NCBI RefSeq assembly: GCF_000152865.1
Contig: NZ_CH672390.1
Coordinates: forward strand, 1,744,474-1,808,473
DNA length: 64,000 nucleotides
DNA from: Erythrobacter sp. NAP1
GTDB taxonomy: Bacteria > Pseudomonadota > Alphaproteobacteria > Sphingomonadales > Sphingomonadaceae
Reading direction: 5' to 3'
Shown: piece after piece, positions 55,789-64,000 of the stretch
How the letters are laid out: each line of letters opens with the position of its first letter
How positions within the stretch are numbered: position 1 is the first letter of the stretch
Position numbers and translations under genes: made by a program
The notes under the pieces: model-generated
What the model was told of the DNA's origin: nothing
What the model saw: only the letters and a program-made list of their open reading frames with translations
Database searches by the model: none

Positions 55789-56253
55789 ATGTCCCGTCCC
55801 CCGCTGCCCCCATTCTCTGACGAAACTGCGCGAGAAAAAGTGAGGCTTGCCGAAGATGGCTGGAATGGCCGTGACCCGGCCAAGGTCGCGCTTGCCTATA
55901 CGCCGGATTCGCGTTGGCGAAACCGCGCCGAGTTTCCGCAGGGACGCGAGGAGATTGAAACCTTCCTCACCCGCAAATGGTCCCGCGAACTGGACTACCG
56001 GCTCATCAAGGAACTCTGGGCTCACGACGGAAACCGTATCGCCGTGCGCTATGCGTATGAGTACCGCGACGACAGCGGAAACTGGTTTCGCGCCTATGGC
56101 AACGAGAACTGGCAGTTCGACGCTAATGGCCTGATGGAAGAGCGCCACGCAAGCATCAACGAGAAGCCAATTCGCGAAGAAGAGCGCCTGTTCCACTGGC
56201 CACTCGGCCGCCGCCCCGATGATCATCCGGGACTAAGCGACCTGGGCCTGTAA
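55789..56253 (+). CDS. NTF2-like DUF1348 protein
   Basis: 154 residues. The sequence [40 protein letters not shown] and [20 protein letters not shown] with [13 protein letters not shown] is the DUF1348/SnoaL-like pattern, a cone-shaped fold that often binds small molecules. It follows the small membrane protein by 2 nt and closes the operon. The final [14 protein letters not shown] is normal for the family. A catalytic role is unproven. It ends 8 nt from the convergent glycerol-transporter binding-protein gene. Confidence 0.86.
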   Translation: MSRPPLPPFSDETAREKVRLAEDGWNGRDPAKVALAYTPDSRWRNRAEFPQGREEIETFLTRKWSRELDYRLIKELWAHDGNRIAVRYAYEYRDDSGNWFRAYGNENWQFDANGLMEERHASINEKPIREEERLFHWPLGRRPDDHPGLSDLGL

Positions 56254-56261
56254 AGCGCGTC

Positions 56262-57995
56262 CTACTGCCAGGTCTGGATTAATTCGTCGTATTCGATCGT
56301 GATCGGAGCGGGGTCTTCATTGGCAAGCTTTGCCTTCGGAGACCCTGGCTGGTTGAGCCAGTAATCGGCACTTCGAACTTCGTTGAGCTTGGGTCCGAGA
56401 TCGCCCTGAAGCCCGGCGCGTTCTAGACGCGCGAGTACGCGCTCCTGCTGTTCGCAAAGCGCGTCAAGCGCGGCCTGCGGGCTCTTGGTGCCTGAGGATG
56501 CGTCGCCGATATTCTGCCACCATAGCTGCGCGAGGCGCGGATAGTCCGGAACATTGGTTCCGGTGGGCGACCAGCGGGTGCGCGCAGGCGAACGGTAGAA
56601 CTCGACCAGACCGCCAAGCTTGGGAGCGCGCTCGGTGAAGCTTTCGTGCTGGATCGTGCTTTCGCGAATGAAGGTGAGGCCGACATGCGCCTTCTTCACA
56701 TCGACAGTCTTCGACGTGACGAACTGGGCATAGAGCCATGCCGCTTTGGCGCGGTCGACAGGTGTCGATTTCATCAGGGTCCACGAACCTGCGTCCTGAT
56801 AACCGACCTTCATCCCTTCTTCCCAATACGCGCCATGCGGGCTCGGAGCCATGCGCCATCGCGGAGTGCCGTCGTCGTAGAGGACTGCCGATGCCTCTTC
56901 GCCTACCATGTTGGCGGTGAATGTGGTGTACCAGAAAATCTGCTGCGCAATTGCACCCTGGGCGGGCACAGGGCCAGCTTCGGAGAAGGTCATCCCAGCC
57001 GCGGACGGCGGCGAATATTCGTTGAGCCACTTTGAGTACTTGGCGAGTGCATAGACCGCCGCAGGCGAATTGGTCGCCCCGCCGCGAACGACACAGGAGC
57101 CGACCGGCTGCGAATTCTCGTTTACGCGAATGCCCCATTCATCGACCGGCAGGCCATTGGGTTCGCCGACCGAGCCCATACCAGCCATCGACATCCAGGC
57201 ATCGGTGAAGCGCCAGCCGAGCGACGGGTCCTTTTTGCCGTAGTCCATGCTGCCATAGACCGTCTGACCGTCGATTTCGCGGCCGGTGAAGAACTCGGCG
57301 ATGTCCTCATAGGCCGACCAGTTGACCGGAACACCGAGGTCGTAACCGTAGGCTGCCTTGAAATCCGCCTTGATCTCCGGGTCGGTGAACCAGTCGTAGC
57401 GGAACCAATAAAGGTTCGCGAACTGCTGATCGGGCAGCTGGTACAATTTGCCGTCGGGGCCAGTGGTGAAGTCGGTCCCGATGAAATCGGGCAGATCGAG
57501 CGTTGGACTGGTGACGTCGCTGCCCTCGCCAGACATCCAGTCGGTGAGATTGCGTACCTGCTGATAACGCCAGTGAGTTCCGATCAGGTCGGAATCATTG
57601 ACGTAGGCGTCGTAGATGTTCTCATCCGACTGCATCTGCGTCTGCAGCTTTTCGACCACATCGCCCTCACCGATCAGGTCGTGAGTGACGTCGATGCCGG
57701 TCATCGCAGAAAATGCCGGGGCGAGAACCTTGGCTTCGTATTCGTGGGTCGCGATCGTTTCCGACACGACCGAGATCGACATCCCCTGATACGGCGTTGC
57801 CGCGTCCATGAACCAGTCGAGCTCGGCCTGCTGCTCCTCTCGAGAAAGTGCGGACATCTCGCCAATTTCATTGTCGAGGAAGTCGCTCGCCGCTTGCTGC
57901 CGCTCCGCCTCGCTCAGCACCACGAAATCGCTGTCGGCAGCATCCGAACACGCCGCCAGCGCGAGGCTAACGCCCAAAACAATTGCAATTCTCAT
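56262..57995 (-). CDS. glpV: Glycerol ABC transporter substrate-binding lipoprotein GlpV
   Basis: 577 residues, long for a binding protein but usual for GlpV. Signal with lipobox LAAC (Cys16). The extracellular solute-binding family 1 fold is evident: AFSAMTGIDVTHDLIGEGDV, DGKLYQLPDQQFANLYWFRYD and ENIYDAYVNDSDLIG. Residue spacing and the sequence WSPTGTNVPDYPRLAQLWWQ are of the glycerol type known from Rhizobium leguminosarum GlpSTPQV. It is the last gene of a six-gene minus-strand unit and follows the DUF2160 gene by 39 nt. No glpK, glpD or glpR is next to it, unlike the rhizobial locus. Assignment of ligand rests on family and gene order. Confidence 0.85.
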   Translation of the reverse strand: MRIAIVLGVSLALAACSDAADSDFVVLSEAERQQAASDFLDNEIGEMSALSREEQQAELDWFMDAATPYQGMSISVVSETIATHEYEAKVLAPAFSAMTGIDVTHDLIGEGDVVEKLQTQMQSDENIYDAYVNDSDLIGTHWRYQQVRNLTDWMSGEGSDVTSPTLDLPDFIGTDFTTGPDGKLYQLPDQQFANLYWFRYDWFTDPEIKADFKAAYGYDLGVPVNWSAYEDIAEFFTGREIDGQTVYGSMDYGKKDPSLGWRFTDAWMSMAGMGSVGEPNGLPVDEWGIRVNENSQPVGSCVVRGGATNSPAAVYALAKYSKWLNEYSPPSAAGMTFSEAGPVPAQGAIAQQIFWYTTFTANMVGEEASAVLYDDGTPRWRMAPSPHGAYWEEGMKVGYQDAGSWTLMKSTPVDRAKAAWLYAQFVTSKTVDVKKAHVGLTFIRESTIQHESFTERAPKLGGLVEFYRSPARTRWSPTGTNVPDYPRLAQLWWQNIGDASSGTKSPQAALDALCEQQERVLARLERAGLQGDLGPKLNEVRSADYWLNQPGSPKAKLANEDPAPITIEYDELIQTWQ

Positions 57996-58034
57996 TAGGT
58001 TATCTGTCCCGTCCCGATGTCTCTCTCGCCTGCA

Positions 58035-58307
58035 TCATACCCAGCGGAAAACGCAGAATGCAAATAGGGCAGATAAGATAAGTGCCCAATATTGCGGCAA
58101 GTCCAAAAGCCCGATCCAGGCAAGGTTGATGAATGCGCTACCCAACAAGCTAATGAACAACCGATCACCCCTGGCGGTCTCGATACCCAGAATGCCAGTC
58201 CTCGGCGTGGTCGGGTAGCGAACCTGCAAGATCGCCATGACGGCCAATGTCAGCGCAATCGCTGCAAAGAACAGCGCTGTGGGCCACGTCCATGCCATCC
58301 AGTCCAT
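58035..58307 (-). CDS. DUF2160 membrane protein of the glycerol transporter locus
   Basis: 90 residues. Two to three hydrophobic segments, starting DWMAWTWPTALFFAAIALTL, with a RTGILGIETARGDRLF loop. DUF2160 proteins occur almost only between the GlpQ and GlpV genes of glycerol ABC transporters, so it is probably an accessory subunit. It lies 18 nt after glpQ and 39 nt before glpV. Exact role is unknown. Confidence 0.85.
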   Translation of the reverse strand: MDWMAWTWPTALFFAAIALTLAVMAILQVRYPTTPRTGILGIETARGDRLFISLLGSAFINLAWIGLLDLPQYWALILSALFAFCVFRWV

Positions 58308-58325
58308 GATCAGGCTCCTCGCATC

Positions 58326-59134
58326 TCAAACCCTGCCAAGGGCGAAACCCTTGGCGATGTATCCGCGCACGAAATAGATCACGATCGCTCCCGGTATGAT
58401 CGTCAAAACGCCCGCCGCTGCGAGCACGCCCCAGTCGAGCCCTGATGCTGAAACTGTGCGCGTCATTGTCGCGGTTATCGGCTTTGCATCGACACTTGTC
58501 AGGGTGCGGCTCAGAAGCAGTTCTACCCAGCTGAACATGAAACAGAAGAACGCCGCGACCCCGATCCCAGGGGCAATCATGGGTATGAAGATGCGCGTGA
58601 AGAAACGGGGGAAGCTGTAGCCGTCGATGAATGCCGTCTCGTCGATTTCGCGAGGAACGCCGCGCATGAAGCCTTCGAGGATCCACACCGCAAGCGGCAC
58701 GTTGAAAAGGCAATGCGCCAGTGCGACCGCGATATGCGTATCGAACAGGTTCACGCTCGAATACAGTTGGAAAAATGGCAGCGCGAACACCGCAGGCGGC
58801 GCCATACGGTTCGTCAGCAACCAGAAGAACAGGTGATTGTCGCCCATGAAGCGATAACGGCTGAAAGCGTAAGCGGCCGGCAGCGCGACGCTTAGCGAAA
58901 TCGCGGTGTTGAGCGTCACGTAGATGAAGCTGTTTACATAGCCCATGTACCAGGACGCATCGGTCAGGATCGTCCGGTAATTATCGAGCGTGAAATTCTC
59001 TGGCCAAAGAGTAAATGCGCCGAGAATCTCAGAGTTCGGTTTAAAGCTCATGATGACGAGCCAGTAGATCGGCACCAGCAAGAACAGCAGATAGGCAACC
59101 AGCACCAGCGCGGAGGGCCGAAAGCTCGAACCTT

Positions 59135-59138
<4 letters not shown>
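58326..59138 (-). CDS. glpQ: Glycerol ABC transporter permease GlpQ
   Basis: 270 residues with six membrane segments. The MalG-like EAA loop EIDETAFIDGYSFPRFFTRIFIP contacts the ATPases. FKPNSEILGAFTLWPENFTLDNY at the start is the usual first periplasmic loop. ATG 59138 overlaps the glpP stop in ATGA; a longer open frame upstream would overlap glpP and is rejected. It forms the inner-membrane channel with GlpP. Confidence 0.9.
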
Positions 59139-60009
<871 letters not shown>

Positions 60010-60010
<1 letters not shown>

Positions 60011-61110
60011 CACGATCCCTCCGCATTTTCGGACGTGATCGGAGTGCCTTCGATGCGCCATTCGTCGCAGAAGATGCTCGCCGCTCGCGGATCGAAGGTG
60101 ACTTTGTCCATGCCCGCTTCAATTTCGAATCCTGCGTCGGCAACAATGTTTATCTCGGTGCCAAACACACTTGCATTGATGAACTTCTGGCGACCCACGT
60201 CCTGAAGGCGGTTTACGGTGACGGGCAGCCCCTCGCCTTTGGTGAGAGTCAGGAACTCCGGCCTGATGCCTAGTGCTGCGCGACCTCCGGGACGGCCATA
60301 GTTCGAGCCGAGACTGATCGTCTCGCCCTGCGCGTGGGCCTGCGCTCCCTCGATCTCCACGGGCAGGAAATTCATCCCCGGCGAACCGATGAAATAGCCG
60401 ACAAATGTATGGGCTGGTTCTTCGAAAAGCGCCTGAGGCGTGCCGATCTGCAGGACCCGCCCTTCATGCATGACCACGACTTCATCCGCAAATGTTAGCG
60501 CCTCTGTCTGGTCATGAGTGACATAAACCATCGTGTGCCCAAACTCATCGTGCAGCGACTTGAGCTGGGTGCGAAGTTCCCACTTCAAATGCGGATCGAT
60601 GACCGTCAGCGGCTCGTCGAACAGGATTGCATTCACGTCATCGCGGACGACACCGCGTCCGAGCGATATTTTCTGCTTGAGGTCTGCAGTGAGGCCGCGC
60701 GCTTTCTTTCGCAGGTGATCCTCCAGCCCGATCATCTGCGCAACCTTCGCGACGCGCTCCGCGATGTAGCCCGCTTCCATGCCGCGATTGCGCAGCGGAA
60801 AGGCAAGGTTCTCGCGCACCGTCATCGTGTCGTAGACCACCGGAAACTGGAACACCTGCGCGATGTTGCGCTGCGCCGTCGAGGCATGCGTCACGTCCTC
60901 ACCGTCGAACAGAATGCGTCCGCGGCTCGGTTCAAGCAGTCCCGACATGATGTTGAGCAAGGTCGTCTTGCCGCACCCGCTGGGGCCCAACAGCGCGTAG
61001 GCGCGGCCATCCTCCCACTGGTGATTCAGCTCCTTGAGAGCAAAATCCTCTTCTTCCATCGGGTCAGGGCGGTAGCTGTGCGCAATCTTGTCGAGGGTGA
61101 TCGCCGCCAT
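60010..61110 (-). CDS. glpT: Glycerol ABC transporter ATPase GlpT with degenerate signature motif
   Basis: 366 residues. Walker A GPSGCGKT (42-49), Walker B AILFDEP with Glu166, and H-loop His199 in VTHDQTEA are intact. The ABC signature is degenerate: GLTADLKQKISLGRG (139-153) in place of LSGGQ. A C-terminal MalK-type regulatory barrel follows (about 235-360). Together with GlpS it would form an asymmetric pair in which only the composite site using GlpT Walker motifs and the GlpS signature is canonical. It starts 2 nt after glpS and overlaps glpP by 1 nt. Confidence 0.9.
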
Positions 61111-61112
61111 CC

Positions 61113-62201
61113 TTACGCCTCCACCAACTGAGGCAGAGGGTGTGCGAGCCTACCTTCTTCATCGAAATACAGCAGATCTGAGGGATCGATACAGACGCGC
61201 AGCTTCTCGCCCGACCGAAAGCTGCGCGGTCCCCTGAGGAGACCGACCCATGTTTCGCCGGCCGCGTCGATGTGAATATAGGTTTCTGACCCAGTGAGCT
61301 CTGTGACGCTCACCGTCGCGTCGAACGCGATCTTGTCCTCGCCGCCTTCGCCAACATCTAGATTGTGCGCCCTGAAGCCAGCTTTGTAGTTGCCGTTGGG
61401 AAGGCGCAATGCGGCATCGCTCGACACAGGCGCTTGCCCACTCGGAAAGTGGATCGCACCATCATTTATCCTGACGGGCAGGAAGTTCATCGGAGGGTCG
61501 GAGTAGACGCTTGCCGTGACCATATCCACGGGCTGCCTATAAACCTGTGTTGAGGGGCCGAACTGTGTCACCCTACCCTGCCACAAGGTCGCAGTGTTCC
61601 CGCCAAGTAGCAGCGCTTCTTCCGGCTCGGTCGTGGCATACACAAAGATGCTTCCCGATGCGGCGAACAGACGCGGGATCTCTATGCGAAGCTCCTCGCG
61701 CAGCTTGTAATCGAGATTGGCAAGTGGCTCGTCCATGAGCACAAGGCCGACATCTTTCACGAGGGCGCGCGCGATTGCGCATCTCTGCTGCTGCCCTCCG
61801 GATATCTCGCTTGGCTTGCGATCGAGCAGCGGTGTCAGCTGAAGCAGATCGGCCATCTCGCCGACCTTTCGCTCAATATCCTGCGCCGAGACACCACGCA
61901 GCTTGAGCGGAGAGGCAATGTTTTCGCGAACCGTCATCGACGGGTAGTTGACGAATTGCTGGTAAACCATCGCGACGTCGCGCTTTTGCACCCGCTTTCC
62001 CGTTACGTCCTCACCGTTCCAGAATATCTGGCCGGTGTCCGGCTCGTCCAGCCCCGCCATCAGCCGCATCAGCGTGGTCTTGCCAGCAAGCGTCGGCCCA
62101 AGAAGGACGTTCATTGTCCCCTTGTGCAATTCCAGATCGAGAGCGTGGATGTGGGCTTCGCCATCGACTGATTTGGAAACCCCTTGCAAGCGAAGGGTCA
62201 T
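61113..62201 (-). CDS. glpS: Glycerol ABC transporter ATPase GlpS lacking the H-loop histidine
   Basis: 362 residues, first gene of the unit. Walker A is GPTLAGKTT (35-43), signature ISGGQQQR (133-140) and Walker B LVLMDEP are present. The H-loop reads VYATTEPEEA, with Thr191 in place of the switch His. The C-terminal part (about 235-355) is a MalK-like regulatory barrel. Its weaknesses are complementary to those of GlpT. The start ATG 62201 has no strong ribosome site. The promoter must lie in the 590-nt region to the right, next to a LysR relic. In other organisms this locus is induced by glycerol. Confidence 0.88.
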   Translation of the reverse strand: MTLRLQGVSKSVDGEAHIHALDLELHKGTMNVLLGPTLAGKTTLMRLMAGLDEPDTGQIFWNGEDVTGKRVQKRDVAMVYQQFVNYPSMTVRENIASPLKLRGVSAQDIERKVGEMADLLQLTPLLDRKPSEISGGQQQRCAIARALVKDVGLVLMDEPLANLDYKLREELRIEIPRLFAASGSIFVYATTEPEEALLLGGNTATLWQGRVTQFGPSTQVYRQPVDMVTASVYSDPPMNFLPVRINDGAIHFPSGQAPVSSDAALRLPNGNYKAGFRAHNLDVGEGGEDKIAFDATVSVTELTGSETYIHIDAAGETWVGLLRGPRSFRSGEKLRVCIDPSDLLYFDEEGRLAHPLPQLVEA

Positions 62202-62397
62202 GGATCAGTTTTCAGCTCGGTATTAGTCAACATGCCCACCCGTTTTTCGCATCGCGCATCGTGGAGCGGCGATTGCGTGCAGGCACAAGCATTAGGTTCG
62301 CGGACCTCTTTGGCAATGCTTTTCTGGCGCCTGCCAAGTCAGCACCGGAGCAATCGACCTGCTCAACAGACCGATGACGCCGGAAAGTCTGGATCAC

Positions 62398-62520
62398 TTA
62401 GTCGACAATCGCTTGAGTGCGGACTGGCAGGTTGTCGCGGTTCGGATAGCTGAGGAAGAGGTCAAACCCCTTTACCTCTAACCCTTCCAGGACCAGGGCC
62501 AGTTAAGCCGTTTGTCCAAT
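62398..62520 (-). pseudogene. Remnant of a LysR-family regulator C-terminus
   Basis: Reading the minus strand, an open stretch ends in TAA at 62398 and encodes GFDLFLSYPNRDNLPVRTQA followed by IVD. This is the terminal strand and helix pattern of LysR effector domains (LYLVYPSRRHLPPRVRAF-type, then a terminal helix). The same frame is closed by TAA at about 62503 on the other side, after LALVLEGLEVK. So only about 34 codons survive and the DNA-binding half is gone. It may be a decayed regulator of the glp genes or of a lost neighbour. Confidence 0.5.
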
Positions 62521-62526
62521 TGTCTG

Positions 62527-62581
62527 TAGCCAAACGGGCGCGGTGGCTCTTCGTTTCACCATTTCTCTAATCGTTTGGCTA
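62527..62581. repeat. 10-bp perfect inverted repeat with 35-nt spacer
   Basis: TAGCCAAACG at 62527-62536 and CGTTTGGCTA at 62572-62581 are exact inverses. Related TTTGGC/CGTTTG words recur at 62508-62513 and 62612-62617. The spacing is too long for a normal terminator. It may be a pair of regulator half-sites or the scar of an excised element next to the LysR relic. Confidence 0.4.
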
Positions 62582-62793
62582 CCAATTCTAGAGTTCAGAT
62601 CAAAGAATAGTGCGTTTGGCGATCAAGTGACGCGACATACGCAGTCTATCCAATCCAATTCTCAATCTTCGCAAATCTCAAGACAAACGCTGTCAGTGAT
62701 TATTCGGACGAACTCTTAAACTTCCCTGAGAAATTCGGACCATGTTTCATGTCGCAGACGCCCTGCGGCTACGTAAATATGGGAGTCAAAGGT

Positions 62794-63228
62794 ATGTCCG
62801 ACGAATTCACAGCGCAGGAATTGCGCGAACTCGAAGCAGAACTGGGCGAACTCGCCGCCGACTTCGGTGACTTTGAAATGTCCGACGAAGATTCCGCCGG
62901 TGCGAGTTCCGGAGAATTGGGCGAACTGGAAGCGGAACTTAGCGGCACGGAACTCGAAGTGTTCGGCGCCGATGCCGGTGACGGCGACGTAATGTCGCTG
63001 AGCGCCATGGCCGAAAACGAAGCCGATGCGCTCTTTGTCGGACGGTTTCTCCGCAACAAGGTCAAGAAACTGATCCGCAAGCTCATCCGGCTTGTGAAGA
63101 AGTATCGCAAGCTCGCAAGCTGTGTGCCGAAGGTCACGGCTGCCGTGATTGCGTTCAAGCGCGGCAAATACGCCACTGCGCTTCGCCGAGCCTGGGCCGC
63201 TTACAGGTGCATTAGATCGAAGCTCTAG
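62794..63228 (+). CDS. Acidic-leader/basic-core protein of unknown family
   Basis: 144 residues from ATG 62794, which follows GGGAG by 9 nt. Residues 1-79 contain 25 Asp/Glu and a single Arg, in ELxELExEL-type helical repeats. Residues 81-144 contain 21 Lys/Arg and no Asp or Glu at all. The change comes sharply at ENEADALFVGRFLRNKVK. The basic half is amphipathic (KKLIRKLIRLVKKYRKL) and has two Cys (110 and 139). The layout is like a propeptide that neutralises a cationic, membrane-active or DNA-binding core. No signal peptide or known family. An in-frame ATG at 62749 would add 15 residues but has a poorer ribosome site. First of three genes in a plus-strand cassette. Confidence 0.75.
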   Translation: MSDEFTAQELRELEAELGELAADFGDFEMSDEDSAGASSGELGELEAELSGTELEVFGADAGDGDVMSLSAMAENEADALFVGRFLRNKVKKLIRKLIRLVKKYRKLASCVPKVTAAVIAFKRGKYATALRRAWAAYRCIRSKL

Positions 63229-63244
63229 TTCGATCGGGGGATCT

Positions 63245-63275
63245 CACTGGCGGCGCCTCGCGGTGCCGGCCAGTG
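63245..63275 (+). terminator. GC-rich hairpin after the acidic/basic protein gene
   Basis: CACTGGCGGCGCC at 63245-63257 pairs with GGTGCCGGCCAGTG at 63262-63275, leaving a TCGC loop, one bulged G and one G-T pair. There is no T-run after it. It may attenuate transcription between the first gene and the rest of the cassette. Confidence 0.45.
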
Positions 63276-63315
63276 GCCCTCCCCAAACCAAACCTGTCGA
63301 AGAAGGGCTACCGCG

Positions 63316-63501
63316 ATGCCTGAAGATCAGTCGATTACCACCGCGAACATCGATGAGCAGGTCGAGTTTCTCGACGCCTGGTACCGAGAGACCGCCGGCG
63401 GCGCCGAACGCGAACGACGCGCGGCGCTTGTCGCGCGGCTCGTCAAACAGATCGATGCGGCGCTGGAGACACTCGCAGAACTGGCCCCGCGACCGAGTTG
63501 A
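63316..63501 (+). CDS. Small helical protein of the edge cassette
   Basis: 61 residues. ATG 63316 follows GAAGGGCTACCGCG, a fair ribosome site. The sequence is charged and mostly helical (DEQVEFLDAWYRETAGGAER, RLVKQIDAALETLAEL) with no Cys, signal or known motif. It could be a chaperone, immunity or adaptor protein for its neighbour. It lies 87 nt after the acidic/basic gene and 105 nt before the next start. Confidence 0.55.
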   Translation: MPEDQSITTANIDEQVEFLDAWYRETAGGAERERRAALVARLVKQIDAALETLAELAPRPS

Positions 63502-63606
63502 GGAGCTCGCGAGGAATCAAACGGTCTGGGAGCGCCATGCCGCCGACCCGCCGTTTGCCCCCGTACAAATATGTGAAGGTTGAAGGCGAGAACGAGGAGA
63601 AGCGAC

Positions 63607-64000
63607 GTGGCCAACACCATCAAGCCGCGCAACCCAGTCTATCTGGTGAGCAACAAGAAGACGATGCCGCTCGACGGACAACCGATGAGCGAAGCGCAGA
63701 TCAAGGAAGCGATCGAGCAGGTCATCTCGGTCACCCCGGCAGCCGAAGCCGATGAGGGAGACGAGATGGAAATCATGTCGGTGATCGCGCCGCCCGAAGG
63801 GGATGAACTTGCCCTCGCCGAAGAAGGCGCGCCGGATTCGACCATCGTAACGGCCAAGCTGACAGAGGCGGCAGCGGACAATCTGCGCAACCGCCATGCC
63901 AATCTTCTCGTTGAGCTCGACGAAGATATCGAGATGCTGGACACGGGCGGCTTGCTGCGGATGCATGGGCTCACCACGATGGTCCCGCTCGATGCCGACA
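63607..64000 (+). CDS. Start of an acidic protein, possibly a protease pro-region (cut by window edge)
   Basis: GTG 63607 has an excellent ribosome site (GAGGAG, 7 nt before). 131 codons are visible with no stop. The stretch SEAQIKEAIEQVISVTP is helical, then an acidic linker. TIVTAKLTEAAADNLRNRHA followed by NLLVELDEDIEML resembles the Inhibitor_I9-like pro-region of subtilisin-type serine proteases (pattern: AxL..AAxxLRxxHxxxxVExDxxI). If right, a peptidase domain follows beyond the window. This is a suggestion from pattern; there is no catalytic residue in view. Confidence 0.6.
   Translation, partial: MANTIKPRNPVYLVSNKKTMPLDGQPMSEAQIKEAIEQVISVTPAAEADEGDEMEIMSVIAPPEGDELALAEEGAPDSTIVTAKLTEAAADNLRNRHANLLVELDEDIEMLDTGGLLRMHGLTTMVPLDAD

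Larger units (their letters stand above)
62202..62793. other. 590-nt promoter region with lower GC
   Basis: Between glpS (minus) and the acidic/basic protein gene (plus). The half from about 62580 is noticeably richer in A+T than the rest of the window. It holds the LysR relic at 62398-62520, a 10-bp inverted repeat at 62527-62581 and several TTTGG-type heptamers. No intact gene of plausible length is seen. The glp promoter should lie just to the right of 62201. Confidence 0.5.

Noticed and set aside
63149..63583. 144-codon plus-strand frame through the hairpin region
   Set aside because: Overlaps the acidic/basic gene and the 61-residue gene in a different frame, Arg/Pro/Ser-rich, no ribosome site.
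63498..63755. 85-codon plus-strand frame before the edge gene
   Set aside because: Overlaps the start of the better supported frame at 63607, which has GAGGAG at the right distance.

Overview
The window looks like a chromosome segment of a marine, aerobic Alphaproteobacterium of the Sphingomonadales, most likely an Erythrobacteraceae (Erythrobacter/Qipengyuania-like). This is inferred from the high GC, the type of TonB receptor, the spinster-type MFS, the homogentisate genes and general protein style. No rRNA or marker gene is present to prove it. No tRNA, rRNA, CRISPR, complete insertion sequence or prophage was seen.

Layout. 1-4.1 kb: end of a polysaccharide flippase, a YfbK-type VWA lipoprotein with a strong terminator, a membrane-anchored helix-hairpin-helix protein and an orphan response regulator. 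4.2-12.8 kb: catabolism, with glutaryl-CoA dehydrogenase, maleylacetoacetate isomerase and a fumarylacetoacetate hydrolase-family enzyme, a cyanide-resistant-type alternative oxidase, alanine dehydrogenase divergent from a semialdehyde dehydrogenase, an FMN alpha-hydroxyacid oxidase and a DCC protein.

12.9-38.2 kb is the most unusual part. A two-partner secretion pair (TpsB pore and a 2848-residue Gly-rich exoprotein) is translationally coupled to an exported TPR-CHAT (caspase-like) protein and followed by a CHASE2 adenylate cyclase and a secreted protein. Divergent from it runs STAS, MBL hydrolase and CHASE2-PP2C phosphatase. Next come a FecR protein with an OmpA-like lipoprotein, a divergent RsbW-like kinase, and a second exported CHAT protein with a lipoprotein. 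Kinase, STAS antagonist and PP2C phosphatase form a complete partner switch with no sigma factor in sight, next to a cyclase. I infer one envelope-sensing system that controls a secreted adhesin and two periplasmic CHAT peptidases.

38.3-56.3 kb: an OmpR-type two-component pair whose kinase seems to start at ATC; a CsgG-like secreted protein; a TonB receptor/hydrolase/MFS uptake operon divergent from TetR; a TolC-MacA-MacB-type efflux operon; and a LysR gene divergent from a GST and a PNPOx-FNR-ferredoxin fusion.

56.3-62.2 kb: a complete GlpSTPQV glycerol ABC transporter operon (minus strand) whose two ATPases have complementary degenerate motifs. 62.2-64 kb: a less GC-rich stretch with a decayed LysR relic, then a small cassette. 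It holds a 144-residue protein whose first half is almost purely acidic and second half purely basic, a 61-residue helical protein, and the start of an acidic protein that may be the pro-region of a protease cut by the window edge.
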